From the NCBI GenBank assembly GCA_019055375.1, contig JAHQIW010003643.1:124001-188000 (forward strand): 64,000 bases of DNA, in the 5' to 3' direction. Shown here piece after piece: positions 23,464 to 33,245 of the stretch. Source of the DNA: Parelaphostrongylus tenuis (Eukaryota > Nematoda > Chromadorea > Rhabditida > Metastrongylidae). Made by a program: the position numbers and the translations under genes. Position 1 is the first letter of the stretch. The number at the start of each line of letters is the position of its first letter. The notes beneath the pieces are model-generated. The model saw nothing but the letters and a program-made list of their open reading frames with translations. It was not told where the DNA came from and did no database searches.

Positions 23464-26400
23464 CACCTGTATCACCTGTCGTCCCGTTGATCGTCGAGTG
23501 ACTCGAGCGGGTACCAGCAACTCTTCCATTTTTCCCTATCGCGTGCAAGAGTAGCCCAGTGGGTCCTCCTTGCTCTAGGAATTCGCTGAGCATCATATCT
23601 TTCTTCCATCGCTTTCGTGAAGAAATCGGACCAACGGGTCAGTGGTCTTCCTTTAGAGCGCTTGACGTCCCGAGGAATCCAGTCGGTAACGGCTCTCGTC
23701 CATCGGTTGTCGTTGAAGCGCATCACGTGTCCGGCCCACCTTATTTTCGATATCCTGGCGTGTAGAACGGCGTCTCTGATTTTCGATCGTTGACGTAGGT
23801 CGGAAGTTCGGATCCTTTGTCTCATTTGCGAAATACGAGATACTCCTAGCATCGACCTTTCGACTGCGCGTTCGATAACGGCAAGTGATCTTTCATCCTG
23901 CTTACGTAGCGACCAGGTTTCTGCTGCATACGTTAGGGCAGGGATAATTGTCGAGTCGAAAAGGTGGGCACGGAGTCGGATGTTCTTTGTCCTCTTCACT
24001 ACATCTTCGATGCTCTTAAACGTTCCCCAAGCCGCTCGTTTCCTCCTGCTCAACTCTGGGGCTAGGTCGTTCATCATGTTGATTTCACGACCTAGATAGA
24101 TGTAACTGGAGCATTCGGAAATTGTCGTTCCGTTGAGCGTGAATGGGGCATTAGAAACCCATCCGTTCCTCATGAACATTGTTTTCGTTAGATTCAGTTG
24201 AAGACCGATCTTTCCACAGGCGTTGTCGAAATCAGTCAACATTCGTTCCGCTTGGCTGATGTTTGGTGTTATGAGAACGATATCGTCAGCAAAGCGAAGA
24301 TGGTTTAATTGTCGACCGTCAATTTTCACTCCCATTTCGTCCCATTCTAATGTTCGCATGACGTTTTGTAGGGTGGCAGTGAATAGTTTTGGCGATATTG
24401 TATCGCCTTGTCGAACCCCTCTTCTTACGTCAATGGTGATATTGTTGTAGAATGGAGATATTCTGGTCGTGAAATCTTTATAAAGCTCACGAAGGATCAT
24501 TATGTACCGAGTAGGGACGCCCTGGTTATCCAGAGCCTCTATAACCGCTTCTGTTTCCACTGAATCAAAGGCTTTCTTCAGATCGATAAAAGTGAGACAG
24601 AGTGGTTGTTTGTACTCTCGCGAAACTTCAATGAGTCTTGTGATCGTGTGGATGTGGTCCATGGTACTAAATCCTTTTCTGAACCCTGCTTGTTCGCATG
24701 GCTGTCCTTCGTCCAGTGTTCTGTCAATCCTGTTCAGGATGACTCGAGTAAAGAGTTTATAGACAACGGACAGCAAGCAGATTGGGCGATAATTGCCTAT
24801 GTCGTGAAGGTCTCCCTTTTTGAACAACAATACGGTCTTGCTGGTTTTCCATTGAATAGGGACCTTGCATTCTGACAGGTAGCGAGTGAAGAGCCGAGCC
24901 AGGGTGTTGATGAGAACTGGCGGTAGGTTCTTCAGGTGTTCTGGTCTAATCCTGTCTGGACCGGGTGTTGTTCTGTTTTTCACCGACGATATAGCATGTC
25001 GGATTTCGGAAGGAAGGACCGGTGGAACGACATATTCGTCCTCTTTCAATTTATATGACGGTAAGAGAACATGGCTAGCGAAGAGATCCGAGTAGTACTG
25101 GTGGATGATTTTCTCCATAGCCCTTTTGGAAGCTGTAAGTGTCCCGTCAGGGTATCGGAGTGCAATCATCTTGGTCTTATAGTTGGCGAAGCCTCGCTGG
25201 GCTTTGCGAATGCTCTTCCCAGCTTCTGCAGCTTCTGCCATAACTGCTGCTCTTCTCTCTTTAAGGTCTTCTTTTATCGCTTCTCTGCATCGTTTCGCAA
25301 GTTCGGACGTAAGGTTTCGGTTGCCTGCGGCTCGTGCGATTCCACGTTGACGTATCAGCTCGAGTGTCTGCGGAGACAAGCGTCTCTTCGTGACCTTAGG
25401 ACTTTCGGCTTTTTTAGCGCCAACGTGAAGATATTCAACGAGTCGATCGTATTCTTCGTCGATGTTGTCGACAACGGTATCTTCCCAAGAGCCGACTAAT
25501 GATTTGAATTCATCCCAGTTTATAATAGTTCTGGGACTTCGTTGTTTGTATTTAGCGGCTTTCTCTCCTCTCTTCGAAAATCGGAACGTTGCGCGAAGGA
25601 GGCGATGGTCTGATCCCGTGTAGAACTTGGGAACAACAGCGACGTCGGTCAGGCAAAACCTTCGATTTACTATGATGTGATCTATTTCGTTATGGTACTC
25701 TCCATTGGGAGACTCCCACGTCCATCGCTGAGAGAGAGGCTTTTGGAATTGCGAGTTACCATGGATGGTTTGGGTCGTCATGATAAACTCAGATAGCCTC
25801 TCACCCTGTTCATTCCATTCTAGTCCGTGGGTCCCTATGTGACATTCTTCAGACGTTCTTCTAGGTCCAATTTTTGCGTTAAAATCTCCGACAATGACCT
25901 TGAAGAATGTATGATCTTCTCTGAAGAATTTTTCGAGGTCCATATAGAACGCTTCGACTTCGTCTTCGTCATAGCTTGATGTTGGTGCGTAAGCAACGAA
26001 GATGGTCAAAGCTGGCATAGAACCACATCGTTTCAACCGTAATCGTCCGATGCGGGTTGTTAGTTGTTCGAACGAATCAATGTTCACGGTCAAATTCGAT
26101 TTGACGAGGACGCCAACGCCACCGACACCTCTGCGATCGCATGTTCCAAGGAACAGTTCTTCTCCGGTGTCATAGACAGCGTGAAAAGGATGGCGCCTTC
26201 TCGTCTCAGCCAGGCCAATGACATCGTACCTTATTCTTCTTGCTTGAATCAACAGATCTTCTACAGCGGATTGTTGAGCAAGGGTTCTTGCATTGTAGGT
26301 ACAGATCGTCATTTTAGTCCGTTTCGATCTTGGCAGCCTAGTTCGGCCCTGAGATTTTAGCAGCCTCTCCGTACTCGTCCTACCTGGCGCTGCCGTACCA

Positions 26401-26817
26401 GGGGCTCTTTCGGGGTCAGGGGAATGAGGCCCATATTTGTTACTGTTTTTGGCATTTTTAATACCCAACGTGTAGCTTGCCAGGCTCTAAACGTGGGGGC
26501 TGGGTACTCACGAGTAGCTTGCCAGTCTCTCTCGGAGGAGCGGGAGGAGCTTATTTGTTGGAGGCGACTCCTAACCGCCTCCCATGTACTTCCCAGCCGC
26601 TTGATTGCAGGCTTTTGGCCGACTTGACTCGTAGAAATAGAGTTTTGTCAAGTCGGCACTGCAGAAGCAGGGAGCTCGTCCCCTGAATCCACCTGCGTCT
26701 CTGGGAAGCACACGGTCGCTTTTGGTTCGCGTTTTATTCCCCTATCCACCACCTGGGGACGCGCCACGTGCCCTCGCGACTAACCGGGCGGGATCCCTCA
26801 AAGAGGGAGGTCCGTGG
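23464..26817 (-). mobile_element. Full-length RTE-type LINE retrotransposon
   Basis: This 3354-bp element is bounded by perfect 12-bp target duplications (23452-23463 and 26818-26829) and inserted in the PLE tail. On the minus strand it has a 5' untranslated region (26817-26313, GC-richer than its surroundings, with a stable hairpin near the 5' end built from CCCTC/GAGGG), one long ORF, and only eight bases after the stop codon, ending in a short repeat related to TGATACAGG. A very short 3' untranslated region ending in a short repeat is characteristic of the RTE clade. The intact ORF and duplication suggest a potentially active master or recent copy; a decayed relative lies at 17547-19811. 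Confidence 0.95.
23472..26312 (-). CDS. RTE retrotransposon endonuclease and reverse transcriptase
   Basis: The protein has 946 residues from the first ATG (26312-26310, context AAAATG, conserved in the decayed copy at 18034). The N-terminal APE-type endonuclease nicks target DNA. Its expected residues are present: N at about 7 (TYNARTL), E at 36 (AETRR), Y at 108 (YAPT), D and N at 143 and 145 (GDFNAKIG), and SDHR at 234-237. The reverse transcriptase shows [29 protein letters not shown], the first catalytic Asp at 577 ([11 protein letters not shown]), [13 protein letters not shown] and FADD at 674-677. A C-terminal domain with RWAGHVMR and [11 protein letters not shown] follows. All catalytic motifs look intact. 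The protein would copy its own RNA at the nick by target-primed reverse transcription. The frame stays open 52 codons upstream of the ATG, but that start would be TTG. Confidence 0.96.
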   Translation of the reverse strand: MTICTYNARTLAQQSAVEDLLIQARRIRYDVIGLAETRRRHPFHAVYDTGEELFLGTCDRRGVGGVGVLVKSNLTVNIDSFEQLTTRIGRLRLKRCGSMPALTIFVAYAPTSSYDEDEVEAFYMDLEKFFREDHTFFKVIVGDFNAKIGPRRTSEECHIGTHGLEWNEQGERLSEFIMTTQTIHGNSQFQKPLSQRWTWESPNGEYHNEIDHIIVNRRFCLTDVAVVPKFYTGSDHRLLRATFRFSKRGEKAAKYKQRSPRTIINWDEFKSLVGSWEDTVVDNIDEEYDRLVEYLHVGAKKAESPKVTKRRLSPQTLELIRQRGIARAAGNRNLTSELAKRCREAIKEDLKERRAAVMAEAAEAGKSIRKAQRGFANYKTKMIALRYPDGTLTASKRAMEKIIHQYYSDLFASHVLLPSYKLKEDEYVVPPVLPSEIRHAISSVKNRTTPGPDRIRPEHLKNLPPVLINTLARLFTRYLSECKVPIQWKTSKTVLLFKKGDLHDIGNYRPICLLSVVYKLFTRVILNRIDRTLDEGQPCEQAGFRKGFSTMDHIHTITRLIEVSREYKQPLCLTFIDLKKAFDSVETEAVIEALDNQGVPTRYIMILRELYKDFTTRISPFYNNITIDVRRGVRQGDTISPKLFTATLQNVMRTLEWDEMGVKIDGRQLNHLRFADDIVLITPNISQAERMLTDFDNACGKIGLQLNLTKTMFMRNGWVSNAPFTLNGTTISECSSYIYLGREINMMNDLAPELSRRKRAAWGTFKSIEDVVKRTKNIRLRAHLFDSTIIPALTYAAETWSLRKQDERSLAVIERAVERSMLGVSRISQMRQRIRTSDLRQRSKIRDAVLHARISKIRWAGHVMRFNDNRWTRAVTDWIPRDVKRSKGRPLTRWSDFFTKAMEERYDAQRIPRARRTHWATLARDREKWKSCWYPLESLDDQRDDR

Positions 26818-26829
26818 TCTGTTTGGGTT
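26818..26829. repeat. Target-site duplication of the RTE, right copy
   Basis: TCTGTTTGGGTT, followed immediately by the continuation of the interrupted PLE tail. Confidence 0.9.
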
Positions 26830-26851
26830 ATGGAGGCATAATTGGCTTAGT

Positions 26852-27248
26852 GAATAATAGATCCTTTCATTATTATTTGAGCCAACTTGACATGTGGTCT
26901 AAACAAAGCACTTGAAATAAAGGTATAATTATGATAAAAGTACCAGCCAAAGAGCAATACGAGTGCGCAACACTCTGTGTTATGTGAAAATTTACTTGAC
27001 ATAGAGTGTAAAACGTTCGTCTTCGATGACTCTCTATAAGAGTTAAGCTCCGAGCGAAGCTATAAAAGATCGACAGGCGACGGGTTCTGCCCGGCTGACG
27101 AGTCTGTAAGGACGAAACACGTGTATCGGGCTGTACAAGAGCCCTTAGCAGACCACATGACAAGTTGGCTCAAATAATAATGAAAGGATCTATTGAAATT
27201 TGAGCGTGGTCTAAACAAAGCACTCGGAAAAAGGTAGAATTATGGATC
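26852..27248 (+). mobile_element. Hammerhead repeat family 1 (retrozyme-like), best copy
   Basis: The body 26864-27236 (373 bp) sits inside the PLE tail between a 12-bp imperfect duplication, GAATAATAGATC (26852-26863) and GAATTATGGATC (27237-27248). The uninterrupted site reads GAATTGTGGATC on the minus strand near 23140. The element begins with an inverted piece that pairs with 27152-27187 (ATTATTTGAGCCAAC against GTTGGCTCAAATAAT), runs through a unique region and the ribozyme, and ends in a short tail that repeats the beginning of the unit (TGGTCTAAACAAAGCACT at 26897 and again at 27208). It has no ORF of its own; a 96-codon minus frame here is incidental. I infer a non-autonomous retroelement propagated through a self-cleaved RNA. 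Confidence 0.8.
27089..27132 (+). ncRNA. Hammerhead self-cleaving ribozyme, apparently intact
   Basis: Stem I is GCCCGG (27089-27094) with UCGGGC (27126-27131), six pairs including one G-U. The box CUGACGA is at 27095-27101. Stem II is GUCU (27102-27105) with GGAC (27110-27113) closed by the GNRA-type loop GUAA. GAAA is at 27114-27117. Stem III is ACAC (27117-27120) with GUGU (27121-27124), directly abutting with no loop. Predicted cleavage follows A27125. Loopless stem III hammerheads are known from Penelope-like elements and animal retrozymes and are thought to act as dimers. Stem II covaries with the copy near 47982-47993 (GACU/GGUC, loop GUGA). Confidence 0.87.
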
Positions 27249-27529
27249 AATGTGATTTTTCCAGGCTCCGAGGAAGGGACCCGCCGAAACGTTAGCCACC
27301 TCGAATATTGTATATTCAAGTTGCATCACTAACTGTATTGTTGTATGCTTCGCTAATATTCAATAACTAATATCAATAACACCCCGGAACGGCTAAATAG
27401 AAGAAAATACTTATTCATTCAAACTATGCTGAGATTAATAGATAGTCAGTCTTGAGATTTCTGGAAGACTTGGCTCAACACCCGTGTGGGTGGTGTACAG
27501 ATTTTTTGACGTGATTGAAAGTACCAACC

Positions 27530-30175
27530 TACGTCTCTGTTGCATTATACAGAGCGCGAGGAAGACTGTTAAATCGAAAAGGTGAGCACGGAGTTTGGAT
27601 CCGCTATGTGGTCCGTGATTTCTTTGAGAACACCGAATGCGGTCCCATGCTGCTCTCCTCTGTCTAATTCCTCTTTCATTTTGTTTTCCATGCTGATTGA
27701 ACGTTCAAAATATACGTACAAGGTGGTCTTTGTAACCAGAGGACCATCTCGTTCAATTTATTTACCATTGCATCTTGGATTCTCTATAAATTGGTTCTCC
27801 GTTCTGCTTGATGTTTAGCTGAATTTTTTCTCTGCTTCATTGAGTTCATTGTACGCCGTCATAGCTTCAGTGACCCTCCTCGAAAAGGTGGCGATGTCAT
27901 TCACGGAGCGAATGTTTCATCAAATTTTCCTCATCAACACTCATACACTTTTCGTCGCAATCGAGTGACTTCATCATTCATCTCATTATAGCATCAAAGC
28001 ATTAAACAGCTATGGCAATATATTGTCGCCTTGTCGAATCTCTTTTTTTACGGGTATAGTGAAGAGTTGCTGGAAAAGCCCTTTTTTGTGCTGTAATTTC
28101 GCTAGTAGCCAGCTACTGTTTTTATATAGAGCGAGACTATAGCTTGGTCGATGAGCACTGACAGGGATGTATTTGTTTCGACGCTGTCGAACTCTTTATC
28201 ATAGTCAATAGAGGTTAAGGCAAGAGGAATGCGGTGATCGCGACATACTTTAATGACTCGCAACACGGTTTTGATGTGGTCCATACAGCCTAATCTGTTT
28301 TCTTAGATATGGCCAAAAGAATGACTTTTGTAAAAAGCTTGTGGAGTACGCCAAACAAGCATATTGGGCGGCATTTATAAAGATCCCTAATGTTACCCCT
28401 CTTAGTAAGATGACTGTGCGCAAAGTCATTCATTGATGTGGAACTTTTTCTTTTTGAAGGTATGATGTCATATGCTGTCGGAAAGCATATGTAGATTGTG
28501 GTGATTAGCTCTGAGGAAGTTTGCAATGCTAATACCAGGTCCTTTGGCTGTCTTCAAGCTCTTAGTCGCTAGCCCAACTTCAAAGGTTGAAATCACGGCG
28601 CGGGTGGTTTGTCGTCAGTGGGATTTAGGGGTGCGAGATGAAATTTGTGACTCGGAAAAGCTTAGTATGAAACTATCCGCCTATCATTTCCATATAATGA
28701 CGTGATGTAGTAATGCTAATCTTCATCCATCAAGGAGGAAATCGTAATATAATGCAGAGGACCCCGACGGCATTTCTCAAGAAGAGATTTTTTAAGCTAC
28801 ATCGAAGACTTTTTGCCTATATCAATGTAAATTCTGCTGCTGTGATTTTCTACAGTCAACTCTAATCAGTCTGGTTAGGTGTGTTGCTTAAATTTCACTT
28901 TCCTTCTTTTTGAGTAAGTCCTTGGGGTAATGGAGATGCGATACTAATTTCCTGCTTGAAGAACAGATGCACTTTGTCGCAAGTTGAATCTATCGGCGAA
29001 CTACTCCGACCCGGTCTTCCTCTATTTACCAGCCGCACGAGGGGAGGATTTTGTTGAGCTCTCGTCGCACACAATTTGTTTTGCTTTTTCAAAAGATGAC
29101 CAGCCTTCTCTTGCAGCATATGCAGCTGGATCGAATGTCTGCACGTAAGAGGCGGTGTTAGATACCGTAAAAAATCCAGGTACCACTGAAGTCCCAAGAA
29201 GGCATTATTTTCTGTTGGTAAGCAATGATTAATGTACGCTTGAGGCGTGCCGTTCGGGATCTCCATCAACAGTTTTCTCTCATCTCGAAAAGTGAAATTC
29301 CATGAAAGAGTCGTGAAGCGCACAGGAGTTCTGGAGTGCTACTGGACGGTCTCCGTTCTCGTTTCGTCCTCCCATTTTTGATTTTCGCATCCCATATTTA
29401 TTTTTTTTAATCGTCTTTTTGAGCGCATGTGGCGCAGTGGTTAGAGGTGTAGTGCGTCGCACACGGGGTCAATGGTTCGATCTTGAGCTCATGGCTCAGC
29501 AAGCCATCCATCCAGGGTTGGTAAATTGGTGCAAGACTGGTCTTAGACTTGTCTTGGATGATAAGCAGCACTAACTCAGTTCAGCGGGAGGCCACTGCGA
29601 GTCATTGTAAAAGCCAGTTATGCATTCAACCACCTCAAACGAAATTAAAAATTCATGACCAATGCATGACACGTCCGCAAGTGATTGACCAACGCTGAGA
29701 ACTTTATCCTTTTATCCTTTATATTTATTTTATAGTCGCTCCTAACTTAACACAAAAGTTTCATCAAGTAATTTGTAGAAGGACTTTTCGTCTTCCAACC
29801 TGCTGTAAAATACGTTTGTATCAGCTGTACAAGATGGTGAATAGCAGTCGATGATACTGACTTTCTTTCGACGCGAAAGTAGGAGGTGAAGAATAGCCAG
29901 GTGATAGGGCACCGTACGAAGTGGCTAGGAGAGACGTGCAGGTGAACGACATAGCCGACGCGTGCGGCAGTTTGTTACAGATACTTCGCTCTACGAACGA
30001 CGAGTGCTCAGTCGTGAATTTGTCTTATGTCGGTCTTATTGTTCTTCATTTCTCGAATTGCGATAATGTGATATTTGATGTGACCAGCAGCCTAGAGAAG
30101 TCTGTGAAGGAAAATATTTGTGGGAACTGTTTGGTATCTTAGTTGCAAAGCAAGAATCAGTCTCCATTGTGTGCC
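27530..30175 (-). pseudogene. LINE-B (RTE-like) retrotransposon, near full length but decayed, split by a SINE
   Basis: On the minus strand, endonuclease segments can be followed in shifting frames. They are AAGHIKYHIIAIREMK (about 30100-30050, catalytic Glu kept), YHLAILHLLLSRRKKVSIID and CYSP (about 29900-29850), RLEDEKSFYKLL, then after the SINE (29421-29720) GGRNENGDRP, and then EIPNGTPQAYINH near 29250. Reverse-transcriptase segments follow: MDHIKTVLRVIKVCRDHRIP and ALTSIDYDKEFDSVETN at 28284-28170, and LRAHLFDLTV near 27580. Many stops are present. It is a different family from the intact RTE at 23464: its central motif reads SIDYDKEFDS against [10 protein letters not shown]. Confidence 0.85.
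29421..29720 (+). mobile_element. tRNA-derived SINE, family S1, inside LINE-B
   Basis: The head GAGCGCATGTGGCGCAGTGG and a B-box region ATGGTTCGATC are clear and the tail ends in TTTATCC repeats. ATATTTATTTT occurs on both sides (29394-29404 and 29721-29731), a probable target duplication although the left one is not immediately adjacent. It interrupts the endonuclease region of LINE-B, so it is younger than that copy. Confidence 0.8.
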
Positions 30176-30968
30176 GTATACTTTTTCTGTTCTCCTTTAC
30201 CGATGACGTCCTGTTTAACTCACGATTTGGTCGCCATGCACCAGTGGACTCACCGCTCGATGTTGAAGACGGGAACACCCTATGTGTGAGGTAATGAGAC
30301 GGAAATTCTCTTGCTGATTTAGCTGCTTTTGTTCTCTGGGTATTCGATGTCCCTAGCCTGCATCGTCAAGTCGTAGCCGCATCAAGCAGTAGGCGACCCT
30401 TATAGATCAAATGGGTTAAATATACCTTTCGACTAGATAAACCCACGACGGTTATAATCATTGGTATGGCCTACTCTTAGCTGATCTTCTCGGGTGGAAC
30501 GTTAAAGTCCTCAGCCTGGGAGGCTCTACAGAGGAAGTAAGTCTCCTTTTCACTTCGCAATGCAACTTCCAAGAACGCCTTCCAACCCTTTGAATCAAAA
30601 AAGGTCAACATTTTCAAAGCTGAAGATAATGTTGAAGCAAAACATTACGAATCTCTCATATCAGTGCTGCGATAGATCAAATTTTCAAAAGATTTTTGCT
30701 TCTATTGTTGTAATTGGAAAACTATAATATAATTATTTATAGTCCGATTCAATGCAGTCAGGATGGGACGTTAAAGAAATGCGCACACCACGACTGCAAG
30801 TCACCGCTCAGTACATGCGAAGAACGAGCACCGTAGTTGTGAAGATCATCTCCTTACACTCTTGCCAGTCGTTTTGTGACAGCGTTACACAGGTACATTC
30901 GATGCAAAACTGAAAATAGGATCCTTTTCGGCAACGGAATGAAGGTCATTGCAGGTTTCTTTTGATTG
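30176..30968. other. No gene seen
   Basis: May contain unrecognisable LINE-B 5' sequence; nothing else is supported. Confidence 0.4.
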
Positions 30969-31036
30969 TGTAAGCGTCTCATATTTATTATTTGAGCCAA
31001 CTTGTCAGGTAATCTGTTGTAGAACAAGCTTATAGA

Positions 31037-31075
31037 GCCCGATACACGGGGTTTCACCTTGACATCTTCATCATG
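31037..31075 (-). ncRNA. Hammerhead relic, family 1, inverted piece
   Basis: On the minus strand a TGATGA box, a GAAA box and the GTGTATCGGGC end are recognisable. The first box begins with A where C is needed and stem III is mispaired, so it should be inactive. Confidence 0.55.
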
Positions 31076-31306
31076 TTGGCTCAAATAATAATCATGAGAT
31101 ATGTTGATATTGGAGCGCTGTCTTAAGAAAACACTCGGAACGAAAGGAGTGATAAATTAACGATACCAGCCAAGACCGATCGAGTGTGCAACACTGCCCA
31201 TGCGGTGATAATTTCATTTGATGGACGGTGTAAAATGTTCGTCGTCGCCTACTCTTAGTATAGAGGACTGTGCGCCCCGAGAGGGTTGGCAAAATGACGA
31301 AGGATA

Positions 31307-31352
31307 CCGCCCGCCTGATGAGACTGTCAAGGTCGAAGAACGTAAATCGGAC
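31307..31352 (+). ncRNA. Hammerhead relic, family 1, plus unit
   Basis: The box CTGATGA (31315-31321) is perfect and stem II can form from GACT with GGTC, but the second box reads GAAG where GAAA is needed and stem III is degraded (ACGTAAAT). Probably inactive. Confidence 0.6.
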
Positions 31353-31471
31353 TCTATAGGTTTGCCCTATAACAGACCACATGACATGTTGGCTCAAATT
31401 ACAATCATGAGATATGTTGAAATTTGAGCGTTGTCCTAAGAAAGCACTAGAAACGAAAGGTATGTAGCGTC

Positions 31472-31839
31472 ATCACACTTTTACGACATAAAATAAACTT
31501 CATCGCATTTAATTGCATTCTCAAGGAAGTTCCAACAGTTGGAGGCTATAAATTTCAGAGCTTCGTAACTAAGCCATGCTTAAAAAAGGCTTAGCAGATT
31601 TGTTTTTAACGGCATCTCATTGATGATTTGCTACTCTCATCTTGAAGAAGAGATGCTTAATGGGATCAGATTGCTATTTACAATAGGTCCTCCTGTCAAT
31701 AACACCTAAGCTGAAGTCAGGTCTGGCTAGTTCATCGAAGAACTTTACTAGCACCATCGAGTTTATAAACAGACTTAACGGTCGTCCGTGATTAGAAGCA
31801 GAGAAACAGTTGGCAGTGCTAAGATATTAGATTGATGCA
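31472..31839. other. No gene seen
   Basis: Anonymous sequence between the hammerhead repeat and the mariner relic. Confidence 0.4.
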
Positions 31840-32570
31840 ATAGTAGTGGCGGTTTGGACGGTGAATTTTTGAAATCACTATGGCCAAACTCAAACAAATC
31901 TTATTCAATCAACATAGAAACCACGACATTCAACACAAATCTGCCAGCAAACAAGTAAGGCTACTATTTATCGCCGCCCTGCACCGTAGAAGTTAGTGTC
32001 TCGGGATTGCATGAAATTTTGGAAAACATTTTTGTCTCTGTTGGTTGTGAAAGCGTTTTCCGTGCAAGATGTCGCCGAGATGTTTGAAGGAGAGCAGGTG
32101 CGGCGAACATGGAGGATGAGACAAAACTTTGTAGCACAATTTGTTCAACTTTTGGAACGTTCGCTGTCCGACATTTGGCTATTGGCTGGCTTTGATTAAA
32201 CGGCAGTTATCTTTGCACCAGCTTTTTATATTTTCCCAGCTTGTTTCAAATTTTGAGCGATGACAGATTCGTGGACGTTGACTACTTCTGCAATATCTTG
32301 TGCAGTCTAAGGAGGATCACCATTGACGATTGCTCTCAATTTGTTATTGTCAACTTCCCTTGGCCGGCCACACGCTCCTCATCTCTCATGGCTCTCGTGT
32401 CCTTTTTGAAACTTCTTGGTTTAGCGCTGCACTGTAATTTCGTCAGCAGTCCCTGGGCCAAATCCGTTGTTGACGCTTTGCCTTTGCTTTTTTACGATCC
32501 ATTTCGATCTCACGGTACGATACCTCAAACACTTTTGCACCAACCAACATCCTTCCCGTAGTCTAAAACA
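31840..32570 (-). pseudogene. mariner-like transposase, internally deleted relic
   Basis: On the minus strand, 32420-32230 encodes a mariner-type N-terminal helix-turn-helix segment with frameshifts (GRPREVDNNKLRAIVNGDPP then AQDIAEVVNVHESVIAQNLK). Only about 70 bp later it passes to C-terminal remains (VLSHPPCSPHLLSFKHLGDILHGK at about 32140-32060, where the family reads H-P-P-Y-S-P-D), so most of the central catalytic region is missing. Such internally deleted copies are common for mariner elements. It is non-functional. Confidence 0.75.
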
Positions 32571-32819
32571 AATATAAGATATCAACTAGTTAAACGTCGT
32601 TTGAACAAAACTTTTAACCGCAAATGCGTAGTAAAATAAACCAATTCATTAGAATTCATTCCAACATCAAAAGGCAAACTTCAGCAATACATATACCACC
32701 ATTGTTTTTGCATAAACTTAATATCTGTGGCATAAAATTTTACTCAGCCAACAAAATAGTTGACTCGTAAGTGCACTCAAGGTTACACAACTGTTGGATG
32801 ATGAAAAAGTGTCTTAGCA
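32571..32819. other. No gene seen
   Basis: AT-rich gap between two mariner relics; it may hold element ends that I could not identify. Confidence 0.35.
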
Positions 32820-33245
32820 ACCTGTGAAATATAAAGGTTTGTACTTGAATCCAATGAACAACAACAATTATCACTCTTCAAAATAAAGACCATGACTATC
32901 CACAATCTTCTGATGGCGATGTGCGTGCTTCCGGATTTGCTCAAAATACCATTTATTTGGCCTTGGATCAAAAAAAAAATCGTGACATGCCTCTTTAGCT
33001 TAGTGAAATAACTCGAATCGGCGTCCATGCTGGAAATGTTCTATTGTATGGAAAGGGCCACAACTGGACGGAGCACCATCTGTACTGTAGGCTGGAAGCG
33101 GCAGGACCTCGAGTCCCTCCATATCATCAAACTTCTCCTTAGTCTTTTTTGCGCAGTGAGGTTTAGCATTGATTTGCTGAAACAGTACGCACTTTGGACG
33201 AATCAGTATCGGGTACTTTCCCTCTAACGCATCTTATTTCTCATA
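32820..33245 (-). pseudogene. mariner-like transposase, C-terminal relic
   Basis: Minus-strand reading gives VLFQQINAKPHCAKKTKEKF, where the family has V-L-x-Q-Q-D-N-A-x-P-H, so the second catalytic Asp is replaced by Ile. Then come EGLEVLPLPAYSTDGAPS, and FDPRPNKWYFEQIRKH and GLYFEE at a stop near 32870. The N-terminal part is not adjacent. It is a separate copy from 31840-32570 because the order of domains would otherwise be reversed. Confidence 0.78.

Larger units (their letters stand above)
23346..27440 (+). mobile_element. Penelope-like element tail, right arm, split by two insertions
   Basis: The plus-strand PLE tail is interrupted twice. Segment 23346-23463 continues at 26830-26863, and that continues at 27249-27440 after the hammerhead repeat. 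The interruptions are the intact RTE (23464-26817, with its duplicated target) and hammerhead repeat family 1 (26864-27236). Joined, these pieces match the left arm at 23345-22961 and the tail at 36700-36990. A degraded hammerhead-like motif lies at 27264-27297 (stem I GGCT/AGCC kept, first box CCGAGGA). No PLE coding sequence remains here apart from ORF-end remnants in the left arm. Confidence 0.75.
30969..31471 (+). mobile_element. Hammerhead repeat family 1, head-to-head composite
   Basis: The body is about 30980-31462, between TGTAAGCGTC (30969-30978) and TGTAGCGTC (31463-31471), a probable target duplication. An inverted partial unit (30980-31095, minus) carrying a damaged ribozyme is joined to a complete plus-strand unit. 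The arms share ATTTGAGCCAACTTGTCA at the left and TGTTGGCTCAAATAATAA at about 31073. The segment ATCATGAGATATGTTGA occurs at 31091 and again at 31402, marking the tandem-like ends of the full unit. Confidence 0.7.

Noticed and set aside
23559..26360. Plus-strand open frames across the RTE
   Set aside because: Shadows of the minus-strand ORF, with no independent motif.
23472..26468. 998-residue version of the RTE protein starting at 26468
   Set aside because: The first codon is TTG. The first ATG is at 26312, in good context and conserved in the decayed copy, so the 946-residue form is annotated.
26700..26817. HDV-like ribozyme at the 5' end of the RTE
   Set aside because: Such ribozymes are known at the 5' end of some RTE elements, so I tried to thread one. 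I found only a simple hairpin and no consistent nested pseudoknot with a first stem starting at the element boundary.
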